Below are positions 1-7,244 of a DNA stretch of 30,504 nt, one piece after another (position 1 is the first letter of the stretch; each line of letters begins with the position of its first letter). The notes beneath the pieces were generated by a model, which did no database searches, was not told the origin of the DNA, and saw only the letters and a program-made list of their open reading frames with translations. A program made the translations under genes and the position numbers. The stretch is from a bacterium (GTDB lineage Bacteria > CAIWAD01): NCBI GenBank assembly GCA_030429345.1, contig JAUIFJ010000034.1, positions 1-30,504 on the forward strand. Direction: 5' to 3'.

Positions 1-276
1 GTTGCCATTGAGATACAGCACTGTCAGCGAACTGAGCTGCCCCAGGGCATCGGGAAGAGTTGTAAGCTGGTTGCCATTGAGATTCAACTTTGTCAGCGAA
101 CTGAGCTGCCCCAGGGCATCGGGAAGGGTTGTAAGCTGGTTGTTATAGAGACTCAGCACTGTCAGCGAACTGAGCTGCCCCAGGGCATCGGGAAGAGTTG
201 TAAGCTGGTTGTTATTGAGATACAGCACTGTCAGCGAACTGAGCTGCCCCAGGGCATCGGGAAGGGTTGTAAGCCT
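1..276 (-). repeat. Four tandem 69-bp repeats encoding identical LRR units
   Basis: Units lie at 1-69, 70-138, 139-207 and 208-276. Each encodes 23 residues. About 50 bases of every unit (the part coding for PDALGQLSSLT) are identical, and differences are confined to the variable strand residues (YLN, SLY, NLN, YLN) and one synonymous ACT/ACC site. The array continues past the left edge. Confidence 0.95.
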
Positions 277-366
277 AAGACCTGAAAGATCTAACTCCTG
301 CCTTCCCGTGCGTAGAGCCTCTGCGATCCGCTGTTCAGCCTCCTGGAATCCGGTCCTCTCGCTCAT
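1..366 (-). CDS. Leucine-rich-repeat protein, N-terminal part (runs off the left edge)
   Basis: Reading minus from ATG at 366-364, 122 codons stay open to the window edge. A short N-terminal helix-like segment (MSERTGFQEAEQRIAEALRT) is followed by LRR units of 23 residues with the consensus LTTLPDALGQLSSLTVLYLNNNQ. This is the bacterial LRR pattern LxxLPxxLxxLxxLxxLxLxxN. Four full units are visible, plus a divergent first cap (ELDLSGLR). The start is supported by AGGAG five bases upstream (about 372-376). N termini like this, with residues around 'EAEQRIAEAL', precede LRR blocks in bacterial Roc-COR GTPases and related scaffold proteins, but the part that would decide function lies outside the window. 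LRRs are protein-binding solenoids. Only the LRR assignment is secure. Confidence 0.85.
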   Translation of the reverse strand, partial: MSERTGFQEAEQRIAEALRTGRQELDLSGLRLTTLPDALGQLSSLTVLYLNNNQLTTLPDALGQLSSLTVLSLYNNQLTTLPDALGQLSSLTKLNLNGNQLTTLPDALGQLSSLTVLYLNGN

Positions 367-425
367 GATCGCTCCTGCCGCATGGTGTTAGCACTGAACA
401 AGGTGGGCCGCTGCAGAAGATCCGC

Positions 426-610
426 TCAACCCTGGTGATTTGGTTCCAGCTCTTCCAGTTTCTTTGCGTCGCAGATCTGCACAGTGAACCATGACCTGCT
501 GTCTTTCAATAGGGCAAGGATCGCATCCTCAGCGCGTTGATTCGACCCGCACCTGCAAGGCGAATGATCAGGCTTTCGGCATCGATCTCTTCCCCGCCAC
601 ATACCCTCCT
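426..610 (-). pseudogene. Possible frameshifted coding remnant downstream of the GT2 gene
   Basis: Between the GT2 stop (568) and the LRR gene start (366) no intact gene is seen. Two minus-strand reading frames read like one protein if joined near 535-540: EEIDAESLIIRLAGAGRINA in one frame, then AEDAILALLKDSRSWFTVQI and a further 20 residues to a stop at 426-428 in the other. The composition looks protein-like and the switch needs only a one- or two-base indel. AGGAGG stands at about 605-610, but only the second frame has an ATG close by, and at an unusually short spacing. It could be a decayed gene end, or chance. The rest of 367-567 shows nothing else recognisable. Confidence 0.25.
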
Positions 611-1521
611 GAGTAATGCAGAAATACGCAAAGATTGTAAAGCCCCTCGTTGAAATAGAGCCCCGCCCCCTCCCAGGCCAACAAGGCACGCCGCCCCCCG
701 AACCTGCCGAGCAACCCTATCAGCACTCCCTGCACTCCTTTTTCCCGGCGCCCGAGCGCCAGCGCCTCGTAGAGTTCCGGGTGCCGCTGCACCAGTCGCG
801 GAAGCACCTCGCGCCCGAAGAGTTCCAGGTTGGCGCAATGGGCCTGGAAACTGCGCTCCTGGCCGTGCCAGGCCAGGGCCTGGGGCCTGTAATACAAGGT
901 CCCGCCGGCCTGCGCCAGGCGAAGGCCCATGTCGATGTCCTCGCCGCCCCAGACCTTGAGCTGCTCGTCAAAGGGGCCCGCCGCCTCCAGCAGGTCGCGG
1001 TGCAGCATGGAATTGCAGGTGTAGAAATGCCGCGGCGGCAGCTCTTCGCCGGCCTCGCGGCGGGCGGGGCCGCGGCCCTGCAGATAGAGCTGATAGCGCG
1101 CCAGCGGCAGGTCGCGGCCCTTTTCGTCCTGCACCCGGTAGCGCATGGAGCCCACGTGCACATGGCGCTTGTTTCCCAGTCCCCGCGAGAGCTGGGCCAG
1201 CCAGTCCGGCCGCGGCTGCAGGTCGGCGTCCAGGTAGACGATCCACTCGCCCCGCGCCAGCTCGAAGGCCCGGTTGCGGGCCGCGCTGCGGCCGCGGTTC
1301 TGCGGCAGGGCTTCGTGGATCACGGACAGGCCGCCCAGCTCCCCCTGCTCGAGCAGCCGCGTGATCCTCTGCGGACTGCCGTCCGTGCTGCCGTCGTATA
1401 CGACGACGGCCTCCATCTCCCCCGCCTCACGCTGAAGCGCGAGGGCGCGCAGGCAGGCCTCCAGCTTTCCGCCGTCGTTGTAGCTCGGAACCAGGATGCT
1501 TTTCAGGCCCGCCCGGCTCAT
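568..1521 (-). CDS. Family 2 glycosyltransferase
   Basis: A 317-residue GT-A fold glycosyltransferase, probably transferring a sugar from a nucleotide donor in envelope polysaccharide or glycan assembly. It opens with the GT2 nucleotide-binding strand (ILVPSYNDGGKLEACLRAL). It has the NRGRSAARN segment, the metal-binding DXD (IVYLDADLQPRPDW) and the acceptor-side motif WGGEDIDMGLRLAQAGG (ED catalytic-base type). A C-terminal region rich in aromatic residues (EGLYNLCVFLHYSGGY) may sit at the membrane. The start was taken as ATG at 1521-1519 because it overlaps the upstream TGA as ATGA. An in-frame GTG 15 codons earlier lies inside the preceding gene and is less likely. It is the last gene of a three-gene unit with a GT4 and a deacetylase-like protein. 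Substrate unknown. Confidence 0.85.
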   Translation of the reverse strand: MSRAGLKSILVPSYNDGGKLEACLRALALQREAGEMEAVVVYDGSTDGSPQRITRLLEQGELGGLSVIHEALPQNRGRSAARNRAFELARGEWIVYLDADLQPRPDWLAQLSRGLGNKRHVHVGSMRYRVQDEKGRDLPLARYQLYLQGRGPARREAGEELPPRHFYTCNSMLHRDLLEAAGPFDEQLKVWGGEDIDMGLRLAQAGGTLYYRPQALAWHGQERSFQAHCANLELFGREVLPRLVQRHPELYEALALGRREKGVQGVLIGLLGRFGGRRALLAWEGAGLYFNEGLYNLCVFLHYSGGYVAGKRSMPKA

Positions 1522-2657
1522 GCGAAGGCCTCCAGCAGGGTTTGTTCGGCTTTCTCCCAGCACCACTTCCGGCGGGCTGCCGCCAGGGCATCACGCAAAA
1601 CCGGATCCTCCAGCCGCCCACCCAGGCGGTCGAGGGCCCGGCCCAGGGAATCGGCGCTGCCGCAGTCGGCCAGTTCGCCCAGGCCCTCACCCTGGATCAC
1701 ATCTTCCAGTTCGGGCAGTCCGCTGGCCAGCAGGGGCAGGTCGGCCTGGATGTACTCGAAGAGCTTGTTCGGCATCAGGTAGCGGTAGGAGCGTCCCAGG
1801 TCGGGGACGGGAATCACGCCGGCATCGGCTCCGCGGCTCAGGGCAGGAAGCTCCCCGGACGGAACCTTGCCCGGCAGGTGCAGCCGCGCGCCGTGCGACA
1901 GGCCGGCGGCGTGTTCCACCATCGCGGCGTGGCCCGGGCCGTCGCCCAGGGCGAGCAGATGCCATTCCGGCCGCGAGGCCAGGCAATGAAAAAGCGGACC
2001 GAAGTCGTAGCCGGGCCAGAAGCCCCCCTGGTAGAGCAGGATCCTGTCCGCGCCCCGCAGGCCCGGGAAGCGCTCGCAGAGCTCCTGCCGCGCGCGACAC
2101 CGGGCGTCCGGCTCCAATAGGGAAGACGGCGTGAGACGCGGCGTATTGGGCAGGACCGAGGGAAGGGGGCACTCGTAGTCTTCCGCCAGGGCCCGGGCAA
2201 TGCGCGGCCCGACGGCGAAACTGCGCTGGGCCCGACGCATGCCGTAGCCCTCGGCGAAGCGCCAGAACTCGCGCACGGCGGCGCGCCGGCGAATGGTCGG
2301 CAGCTCGCAGTAGTACTCGCGGCTGTCGTAGACCAGGCGGTAGCCCTGGGAGCCCTGCCGCAGCGCGGCGGGCAATAGCGCCGGCGGATCCACCGCCAGG
2401 ACGGCCTCCGGCCGCTCGCCGGCGATCAGTCCGTATACCTGCCTCATGAAGCGCAGGAAATAGCTCTTGCGCCGCCCCTGCCGCGGATTGGGCAGCGCCA
2501 CACACTCCCGGCCGCGCCAGAACCCCGAGGGCGGGTGCAGGCCGTTGTCGACCCGTGTGACACGCAGTTGGTGGCCGGCGGCCTCCAGGCTTTCCGCCAT
2601 GCGCTCGAGGCGCGTTTCGTGGGACAGTTCGGAAAGCAGCAGGGCAAGGATCCTCAT
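1518..2657 (-). CDS. Group 1 (GT4-type) glycosyltransferase
   Basis: A 379-residue GT-B fold protein. The N-terminal half (MRILALLLSELSHETR) is the acceptor domain. The C-terminal half has the donor-domain strand RILLYQGGFW, the ALGDGP nucleotide-binding turn, and the EX7E-like segment MPNKLFEYIQADLPLLAS followed by GLPELEDVI. These are features of retaining GT4 enzymes using nucleotide-sugar donors. No signal peptide; expected at the cytoplasmic face of the membrane. The ATG at 2657 overlaps the upstream stop (2654-2656) as ATGA, and its own stop overlaps the next gene the same way, so the three genes are translationally coupled. Family call confident, sugar specificity unknown. Confidence 0.85.
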   Translation of the reverse strand: MRILALLLSELSHETRLERMAESLEAAGHQLRVTRVDNGLHPPSGFWRGRECVALPNPRQGRRKSYFLRFMRQVYGLIAGERPEAVLAVDPPALLPAALRQGSQGYRLVYDSREYYCELPTIRRRAAVREFWRFAEGYGMRRAQRSFAVGPRIARALAEDYECPLPSVLPNTPRLTPSSLLEPDARCRARQELCERFPGLRGADRILLYQGGFWPGYDFGPLFHCLASRPEWHLLALGDGPGHAAMVEHAAGLSHGARLHLPGKVPSGELPALSRGADAGVIPVPDLGRSYRYLMPNKLFEYIQADLPLLASGLPELEDVIQGEGLGELADCGSADSLGRALDRLGGRLEDPVLRDALAAARRKWCWEKAEQTLLEAFA

Positions 2658-4174
2658 GGCAGTTCCCCGCGACGATAAGCCTCCCGGCGGCGCCAGCGGG
2701 CGGCGATTCCGCCTGCCGTGTCAACGTGCGGATCCTTCGCCAGGGCCTCCTCGAGCAGCCCTTCGTAGAGCCCTCGCAGGCCCGGAAAATCGGCCTCGCA
2801 GAGCACGTGCGGATGCCAGTTGGCAGTCAGCAGTCCGCCGCTGCGCGCCAGGATGTCGACCAGCGAACGGATCTGCTCCGCCGCCTCCCTTTCCTGCAGG
2901 GGGCCGTCGAAGTAGAACTGGCTGTCCATCAGCACCAGCGGCAGCTCGAGAATCGGCAGAGCCTCCTGCTCCGCGGGGTCCCAGGGAAAGAAGGGGAGGC
3001 TGGTGCCGGCGCGGAATCCGGGGCGATCGTTCCAGCCCAGGCTGCTGTCCGTCCCGAAGCCGCAGACCAGCTGGTCGACCCAGCTGCGGGAAGGGTCGAA
3101 GCGCAGGTAGTGCTGGCGTGTGACATCGCTCTCGATGCCGGCGCAGCGGTCGAGCATCACCTTCTGGTCCTGCAGCTTCTCGCGATCGGCAAAGCTGTAC
3201 CAGCCGCCATGCAGGGCCAACTCGAAGCCGGCCTCGCGCACGCGGGACAGCAGGGCGCGCACCGCCGCCTTGTAGAGATGGTAGCGATAGGTCTTGTGGT
3301 CATGGCTTTCCGCCAGGAAGAAGAAGGTCGACACCAGGCCGCGCCGCTTCTCCAGGTCTATCATCTCCTCGACAAGGAACCAGGGGTCCTCGCCTTCGGC
3401 CAGTTTCCGGTAGAGTTCGCGCCATTGCCTGGCCAGCAGGCGGAAACGGCCGCGAAAGACATAGAGGGGGCTTTCCAGCAGCAGGCGCAGCGCGCTGCGG
3501 AAGCGCCACTTGAAGAGCATGTCTACATCATGCCCCAGGCAGAGCGCCCAGCGCTTCCCTTCCGGCCAGCGCGCCAGGGGACCGCTGCGGCCATCGTCGG
3601 GTTCTGGAAGGTCGAGCAGCCGGGCCAGCACCTGGGCCAGCCGGTCGCCCCAGGGGTGATCCACCAGTTCGGCGCTGCTGGCTTCCGAAGCAGTGGAAAG
3701 CCCTTCGACGAAGGCGCGCTTGTCCCCGCTGCCGCGCTCCTCTTCGCGCGACAGCTGGCGGAAGAGCGGCCCCAGCGGATCGAAGCCCAGGCGCACCCGC
3801 ACCTGGGTGCCATGCTGGCTCCAGGAGATGGGGGAGCTGCCGTCGCGGTAGGTCCAGGGCAGGCCCTCGACGGCCTCGAAGCGCTCGCAGTGCCCGAAGA
3901 CGGGAATGCCGCCCGGTGTGACACGGTCCTCCAGCAGGCGCGCGTCCGCCTGGTCCAGCTGGCAGGGCAGCCGCAGGATCAGGCGTGCCCGCTCCTGTTC
4001 CTGCCCTTCCTCCCCCACCACCAGCAGGCGCTCGCTTTCGCCGGGCTGGTCGGGCAGAAGAAAGCGCAGCTGGATGCCCATCCAGGCCGCCAGGGAGTCC
4101 AGGGTCCAGCCCAGCCGCGCGTGCAGATGACGCGGACAGGCCAGGCGGACATCGATGGTCGGAACCAGGCTCAC
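2654..4174 (-). CDS. Polysaccharide deacetylase-like protein (DUF7033-type N terminus)
   Basis: A 506-residue protein with a GTG start. GGAGGG lies four to five bases upstream, which decides the start. The N-terminal ~200 residues resemble the poorly described domain that precedes polysaccharide-deacetylase-like domains in surface-glycan clusters. The C-terminal ~300 residues carry the NodB-type opening motif as LGHDVDMLFKW, then FFFLAESHDHKTYRYH, LALHGGWYSF and a final TANWHPH. These would supply the metal and catalytic residues for N-deacetylation of a glycan. The order of motifs matches family CE4 loosely, so the substrate and even the activity are inference. It heads the unit with the two glycosyltransferases (ATGA overlap) and lies 112 bp after the alpha/beta hydrolase gene, with no terminator seen between them. 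Confidence 0.75.
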   Translation of the reverse strand: MSLVPTIDVRLACPRHLHARLGWTLDSLAAWMGIQLRFLLPDQPGESERLLVVGEEGQEQERARLILRLPCQLDQADARLLEDRVTPGGIPVFGHCERFEAVEGLPWTYRDGSSPISWSQHGTQVRVRLGFDPLGPLFRQLSREEERGSGDKRAFVEGLSTASEASSAELVDHPWGDRLAQVLARLLDLPEPDDGRSGPLARWPEGKRWALCLGHDVDMLFKWRFRSALRLLLESPLYVFRGRFRLLARQWRELYRKLAEGEDPWFLVEEMIDLEKRRGLVSTFFFLAESHDHKTYRYHLYKAAVRALLSRVREAGFELALHGGWYSFADREKLQDQKVMLDRCAGIESDVTRQHYLRFDPSRSWVDQLVCGFGTDSSLGWNDRPGFRAGTSLPFFPWDPAEQEALPILELPLVLMDSQFYFDGPLQEREAAEQIRSLVDILARSGGLLTANWHPHVLCEADFPGLRGLYEGLLEEALAKDPHVDTAGGIAARWRRREAYRRGELP

Positions 4175-4286
4175 CTTGCCCTCCGGCAGGTCAAGAACAA
4201 TCCCTTCGCCACCCGGCCGCCTCCGCCGCAGAAAGGGGAAGCGCAGATGAGATCGAAAACGGCTTCAGCGGCGATCCTGGATGCTC

Positions 4287-5027
4287 TCATTGGGGAAGGG
4301 ACTCCAGGAACTCCCTCGTATACGCCGAAAAAGCCTTCGGGGATTCCATTGGCCCCAGGTGGCCGGACTGCCCCGGGAGCAGGCGCCAGCGGGCCTGCGG
4401 CAGGCGATGGGCCAGTTCTTTCATCTCGTGCGGGGGACTGATCCGGTCCGCGGCCGCGGCGAGCACCAGGCTCGGCATGTCCAGGGCGCCGAGGGCCTCG
4501 CAGGTGCCCCTTCTCTGCAACAGGCAGGCCTGCTGCTGTTCCCAGAGCCCGGCTCCCAGGCGGCGGAACATGGCCGCCAGGCGCTGGCACAGCCCCTTGT
4601 CCTCCAGGCTGTCCGGCCCCAGGAGCGCCGCCCGGAACTCCGGCCAAAGCTCTTCGAAGCGCCCCTGGCGCAGGGCGCGGATCGCCGTTTCGCGCTTTTC
4701 GCGCCCGGCCGCGTCGTCGGGGCGGCACCGGGTGTGCGCCAGGATCAGGCCGCGCAGCATGCCCGGAAAGTCGAACGCGAAACGCTGGGCCAGGGAACCG
4801 CCCATGGAGACTCCGCCCAGAGTGCAGCGTGTGATACGGCGAGCGGCCAGCTCCTCGTGCAAAGCGCGGGCTTCCTGCCCCAGGTCGGCCCCGTCGACGA
4901 GCACGCAGAGCACACGGTGATCCACGCGCAGTTCTTCCCGCTGGGCGGCGAAGAGCTCCTCGTCGCAGAGCATGGCGCAGGCCAGGATGAGGGCAGGTCC
5001 TCTGCCTTCGTCGGACAGGATCTTCAA
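4287..5027 (-). CDS. Alpha/beta hydrolase
   Basis: A 246-residue single-domain alpha/beta hydrolase. The nucleophile elbow is GGVSMGG with Ser74. The likely acid is Asp194 (AAAADRISPP) and the base His223 (PGQSGHLGPMESP), giving a complete triad. The length is typical of the MhpC/esterase-like group. The substrate cannot be told from sequence. The start is TTG at 5027-5025 (MKILSDEGRG), with AAGGGAG a few bases upstream. It begins 58 bp beyond the hairpin terminator that ends the EF-G-like gene, so it needs its own promoter or read-through. The polysaccharide operon follows 112 bp downstream on the same strand. Confidence 0.8.
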   Translation of the reverse strand: MKILSDEGRGPALILACAMLCDEELFAAQREELRVDHRVLCVLVDGADLGQEARALHEELAARRITRCTLGGVSMGGSLAQRFAFDFPGMLRGLILAHTRCRPDDAAGREKRETAIRALRQGRFEELWPEFRAALLGPDSLEDKGLCQRLAAMFRRLGAGLWEQQQACLLQRRGTCEALGALDMPSLVLAAAADRISPPHEMKELAHRLPQARWRLLPGQSGHLGPMESPKAFSAYTREFLESLPQ

Positions 5028-5086
5028 GGACTCCCTTCCGCTTTCTTTGGGCGACCCGCGGTCGTCCTCCCCATTGCCCGGAATCG

Positions 5087-5120
5087 AAAACGGGCGCGGA
5101 AGAAGTGCTTCCGCGCCCGT
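5087..5120 (-). terminator. Rho-independent terminator after the EF-G-like gene
   Basis: A perfect 13-bp stem (ACGGGCGCGGAAG at 5090-5102 with its complement at 5108-5120) has a 5-base loop. Read on the minus strand it is followed by a short T run (5087-5090). It lies about 50 bp after the stop at 5172. Confidence 0.9.
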
Positions 5121-5171
5121 GTGACACCCGGTACAGGGACGGAGTGCCGGCCCGGGGCGCAGGCCGACGAC

Positions 5172-7244
5172 CTAGGCGTGTTCGCGGCTCGCTTCGTATT
5201 CCTCGATCACCTTCTGCTGCACCATGGCGGGGCATTTCTCGTAGTGCGAGAAATGGCGCTTGTGAGACGCGCGCCCCTGGGTCATGCTGCGCAGGGTGGT
5301 GCTGTACTGGTAGAGTTCCGCCAGCGGCACCTCGGCCTGGATCAGCTGGTACTTGCCGGAGGCCTCCATGCCGAGGATCTTGCCGCGGCGCGTGTTCAGG
5401 TCGCCCATCACGTCGCCCATGAAATCTTCCGGCACCTTGACCTCGACCTTCCAGATGGGCTCGAGCAGGATCGGATTGCATTCCTTGAAGCCCTGCTTGA
5501 AGGCTTCGCGTCCGGCGATCTGGAAGGCGATGTCCTTGGAGTCCACGCTGTGCATCTTGCCGTCGTAGATCTCCACCGCCACATCGACCACCTGGCAACC
5601 GGAAATGATGCCTTCCTTGAGCACGGCGGAAATGCCCTTCTCCGTGGCCTGGATGAAGGGCCCGGAGACATTGCCGCCGACCACCGAGCTGCTGAACTCG
5701 AAGCCCGCGCCCCGCTCCTGGGGCTTGATGCGGATCCAGACCTCGGCGAACTGTCCCGCGCCGCCGGTCTGCTTCTTGTGGCGATACTTGACTTCCGTGT
5801 TGCCGGTGATCGTCTCGCGGTAGGGCACGCGGGGCTTGGTCAGCACCACGTCGACGCCGTAGCGGTCATGCAGCTTCTGCAGCAGGACCTTGAACTGCTG
5901 TTCGCCCATGCCGGCCATGATCACCTGGTGCAGCTCCCCGTCCTGGTGGATCGAGAAACTGGGGTCCTCGTGATGGATCACGGTCAGGCCGGAGATCATC
6001 TTCTCGTCGTCGTCGCTGCTCGCCGGCTCGATGGCCGTGCGGATCACGGGATCCGGGAAATTGATCCTGCCGATGGTCGCCACTCCGCCCTTGGCGCAGA
6101 GGCTGTCGTTGGTATGCGTGTGCTTCAGCTTGACCGTGCAGGCCATGTCGCCGGCGTGCAATTCGCCGATCTCGTCACGGTGCCTGCCCCAGGTGCTGAA
6201 AATGGTGCCGATCTTCTCGTGATCGCCCTGGCTGGCGTTGATCAGATCCGCGCCGGGCGCCAGCTTGCCCGAGTAGAGCCGGAAAAAGCTCAGCTCGCCC
6301 ACATGCTGCTCGTTGACGGTCTTGAAGACCAGGGCTCGCGCCGGAGCGCTGTCGTCGCAGGGAATCTCGACGTCCTTGCCGTCGGCCTCCCCGTGCTGCG
6401 CCGGCATCTGCGTCGGCGCGGGATAGTCCTCGACGAGGATCTCGAGAATGCGTGATACGCCGGCCAGGTTCTTGCCGCTGCAGCAGAAGACGGGGCGGAT
6501 CTTGCCGTTGCGGATGCCCGCGTCGAGGCCTCTGTGGAAGTCCTCCTCGCTCAGTTCGCCATCTTCGAGGTACTTCTCCATCAGCGCGTCGTCGCTTTCG
6601 GCGACGGCCTCGTGCATGCCCTCGACCAGCTCGTCCAGGTGCGCATGGTCGCCCTCGATCTCCTCTTCCGTGTAGTTCCCCTCGGCGTCGAAGACCAGCA
6701 TCTTGCGGTCGAGCACGTCGACGATCTTGTGGAAGCCGCTGCCGCCCTCGTCGACGGGATACTGCAGGGGCACGCTGCGCCGGTACTGGTCGCGCAGGAT
6801 CGCCAGCTCCTCTTCGAACTTGGTGTGCTCCCTGTCCAGCATGTTGAAGACGAACATGCAGGGAATCACGCGCTCGTTGATGATTTCCATTACCGCTTCG
6901 GTCATCACCTCGGGGCCGTTGATCGGATTGATCATCACCATGGCGATGTCCGCCACGCGCAGGCCGGCCCGGGCATCCCCGATGAAGTCCGCGAATCCCG
7001 GCGTGTCCAGGAAATTGAGCTTGTGCTCCTTGAACTCCGTCTGCACCAGCGTACAGCTGAGCGATTTCTGGATATCCTGCTCCACCGGGCTGAAGTCACT
7101 GACCGTGCTCTTCTCCTCGATGGTGCCCATGCGGCCGATCTTCCCCGTACATTTCAATACGGCCTCGGCGAAGATCGTCTTGCCGGTCGCCTCGTGCCCC
7201 ACCAGGGCCACGTTGCGGATCCGCTCCGAGGGATAGACTTTCAA
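5172..7244 (-). CDS. Elongation factor G-like GTPase (EF-G paralogue)
   Basis: A 690-residue translational-GTPase paralogue with full EF-G domain order. G1 is GHEATGKT (16-23), G3 is DTPGF (80-84), followed by a domain II with HVGELSFFRLYSGKL, a domain IV opening YRETITGNTEVKYRHKKQTG, and a domain V ending QGRASHKRHFSHYEKCP. Its N terminus KVYPSERIRNVALVGH is that of the EF-G-like/FusA2 group rather than housekeeping EF-G. The G4 motif, NKxD in the family, reads NMLD (134-137; codons near 6840), so the lysine that stacks on guanine is missing. The start is TTG at 7244: GGAGGT sits four bases upstream and the codon overlaps the preceding stop as TTGA. The ATG twelve bases earlier lacks a good site. 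The job of this paralogue group is not settled; translation or ribosome-linked stress is the usual guess. Confidence 0.88.
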   Translation of the reverse strand: MKVYPSERIRNVALVGHEATGKTIFAEAVLKCTGKIGRMGTIEEKSTVSDFSPVEQDIQKSLSCTLVQTEFKEHKLNFLDTPGFADFIGDARAGLRVADIAMVMINPINGPEVMTEAVMEIINERVIPCMFVFNMLDREHTKFEEELAILRDQYRRSVPLQYPVDEGGSGFHKIVDVLDRKMLVFDAEGNYTEEEIEGDHAHLDELVEGMHEAVAESDDALMEKYLEDGELSEEDFHRGLDAGIRNGKIRPVFCCSGKNLAGVSRILEILVEDYPAPTQMPAQHGEADGKDVEIPCDDSAPARALVFKTVNEQHVGELSFFRLYSGKLAPGADLINASQGDHEKIGTIFSTWGRHRDEIGELHAGDMACTVKLKHTHTNDSLCAKGGVATIGRINFPDPVIRTAIEPASSDDDEKMISGLTVIHHEDPSFSIHQDGELHQVIMAGMGEQQFKVLLQKLHDRYGVDVVLTKPRVPYRETITGNTEVKYRHKKQTGGAGQFAEVWIRIKPQERGAGFEFSSSVVGGNVSGPFIQATEKGISAVLKEGIISGCQVVDVAVEIYDGKMHSVDSKDIAFQIAGREAFKQGFKECNPILLEPIWKVEVKVPEDFMGDVMGDLNTRRGKILGMEASGKYQLIQAEVPLAELYQYSTTLRSMTQGRASHKRHFSHYEKCPAMVQQKVIEEYEASREHA

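Noticed and set aside
1-276. CRISPR-like regular direct repeats
   Set aside because: The 69-bp units abut without spacers and read through as an in-frame LRR protein.
4281-6455. A 724-codon plus-strand open frame across the hydrolase and EF-G-like genes
   Set aside because: It crosses a terminator and two well-supported minus-strand genes, and its product is rich in H, L, A, D without motifs.
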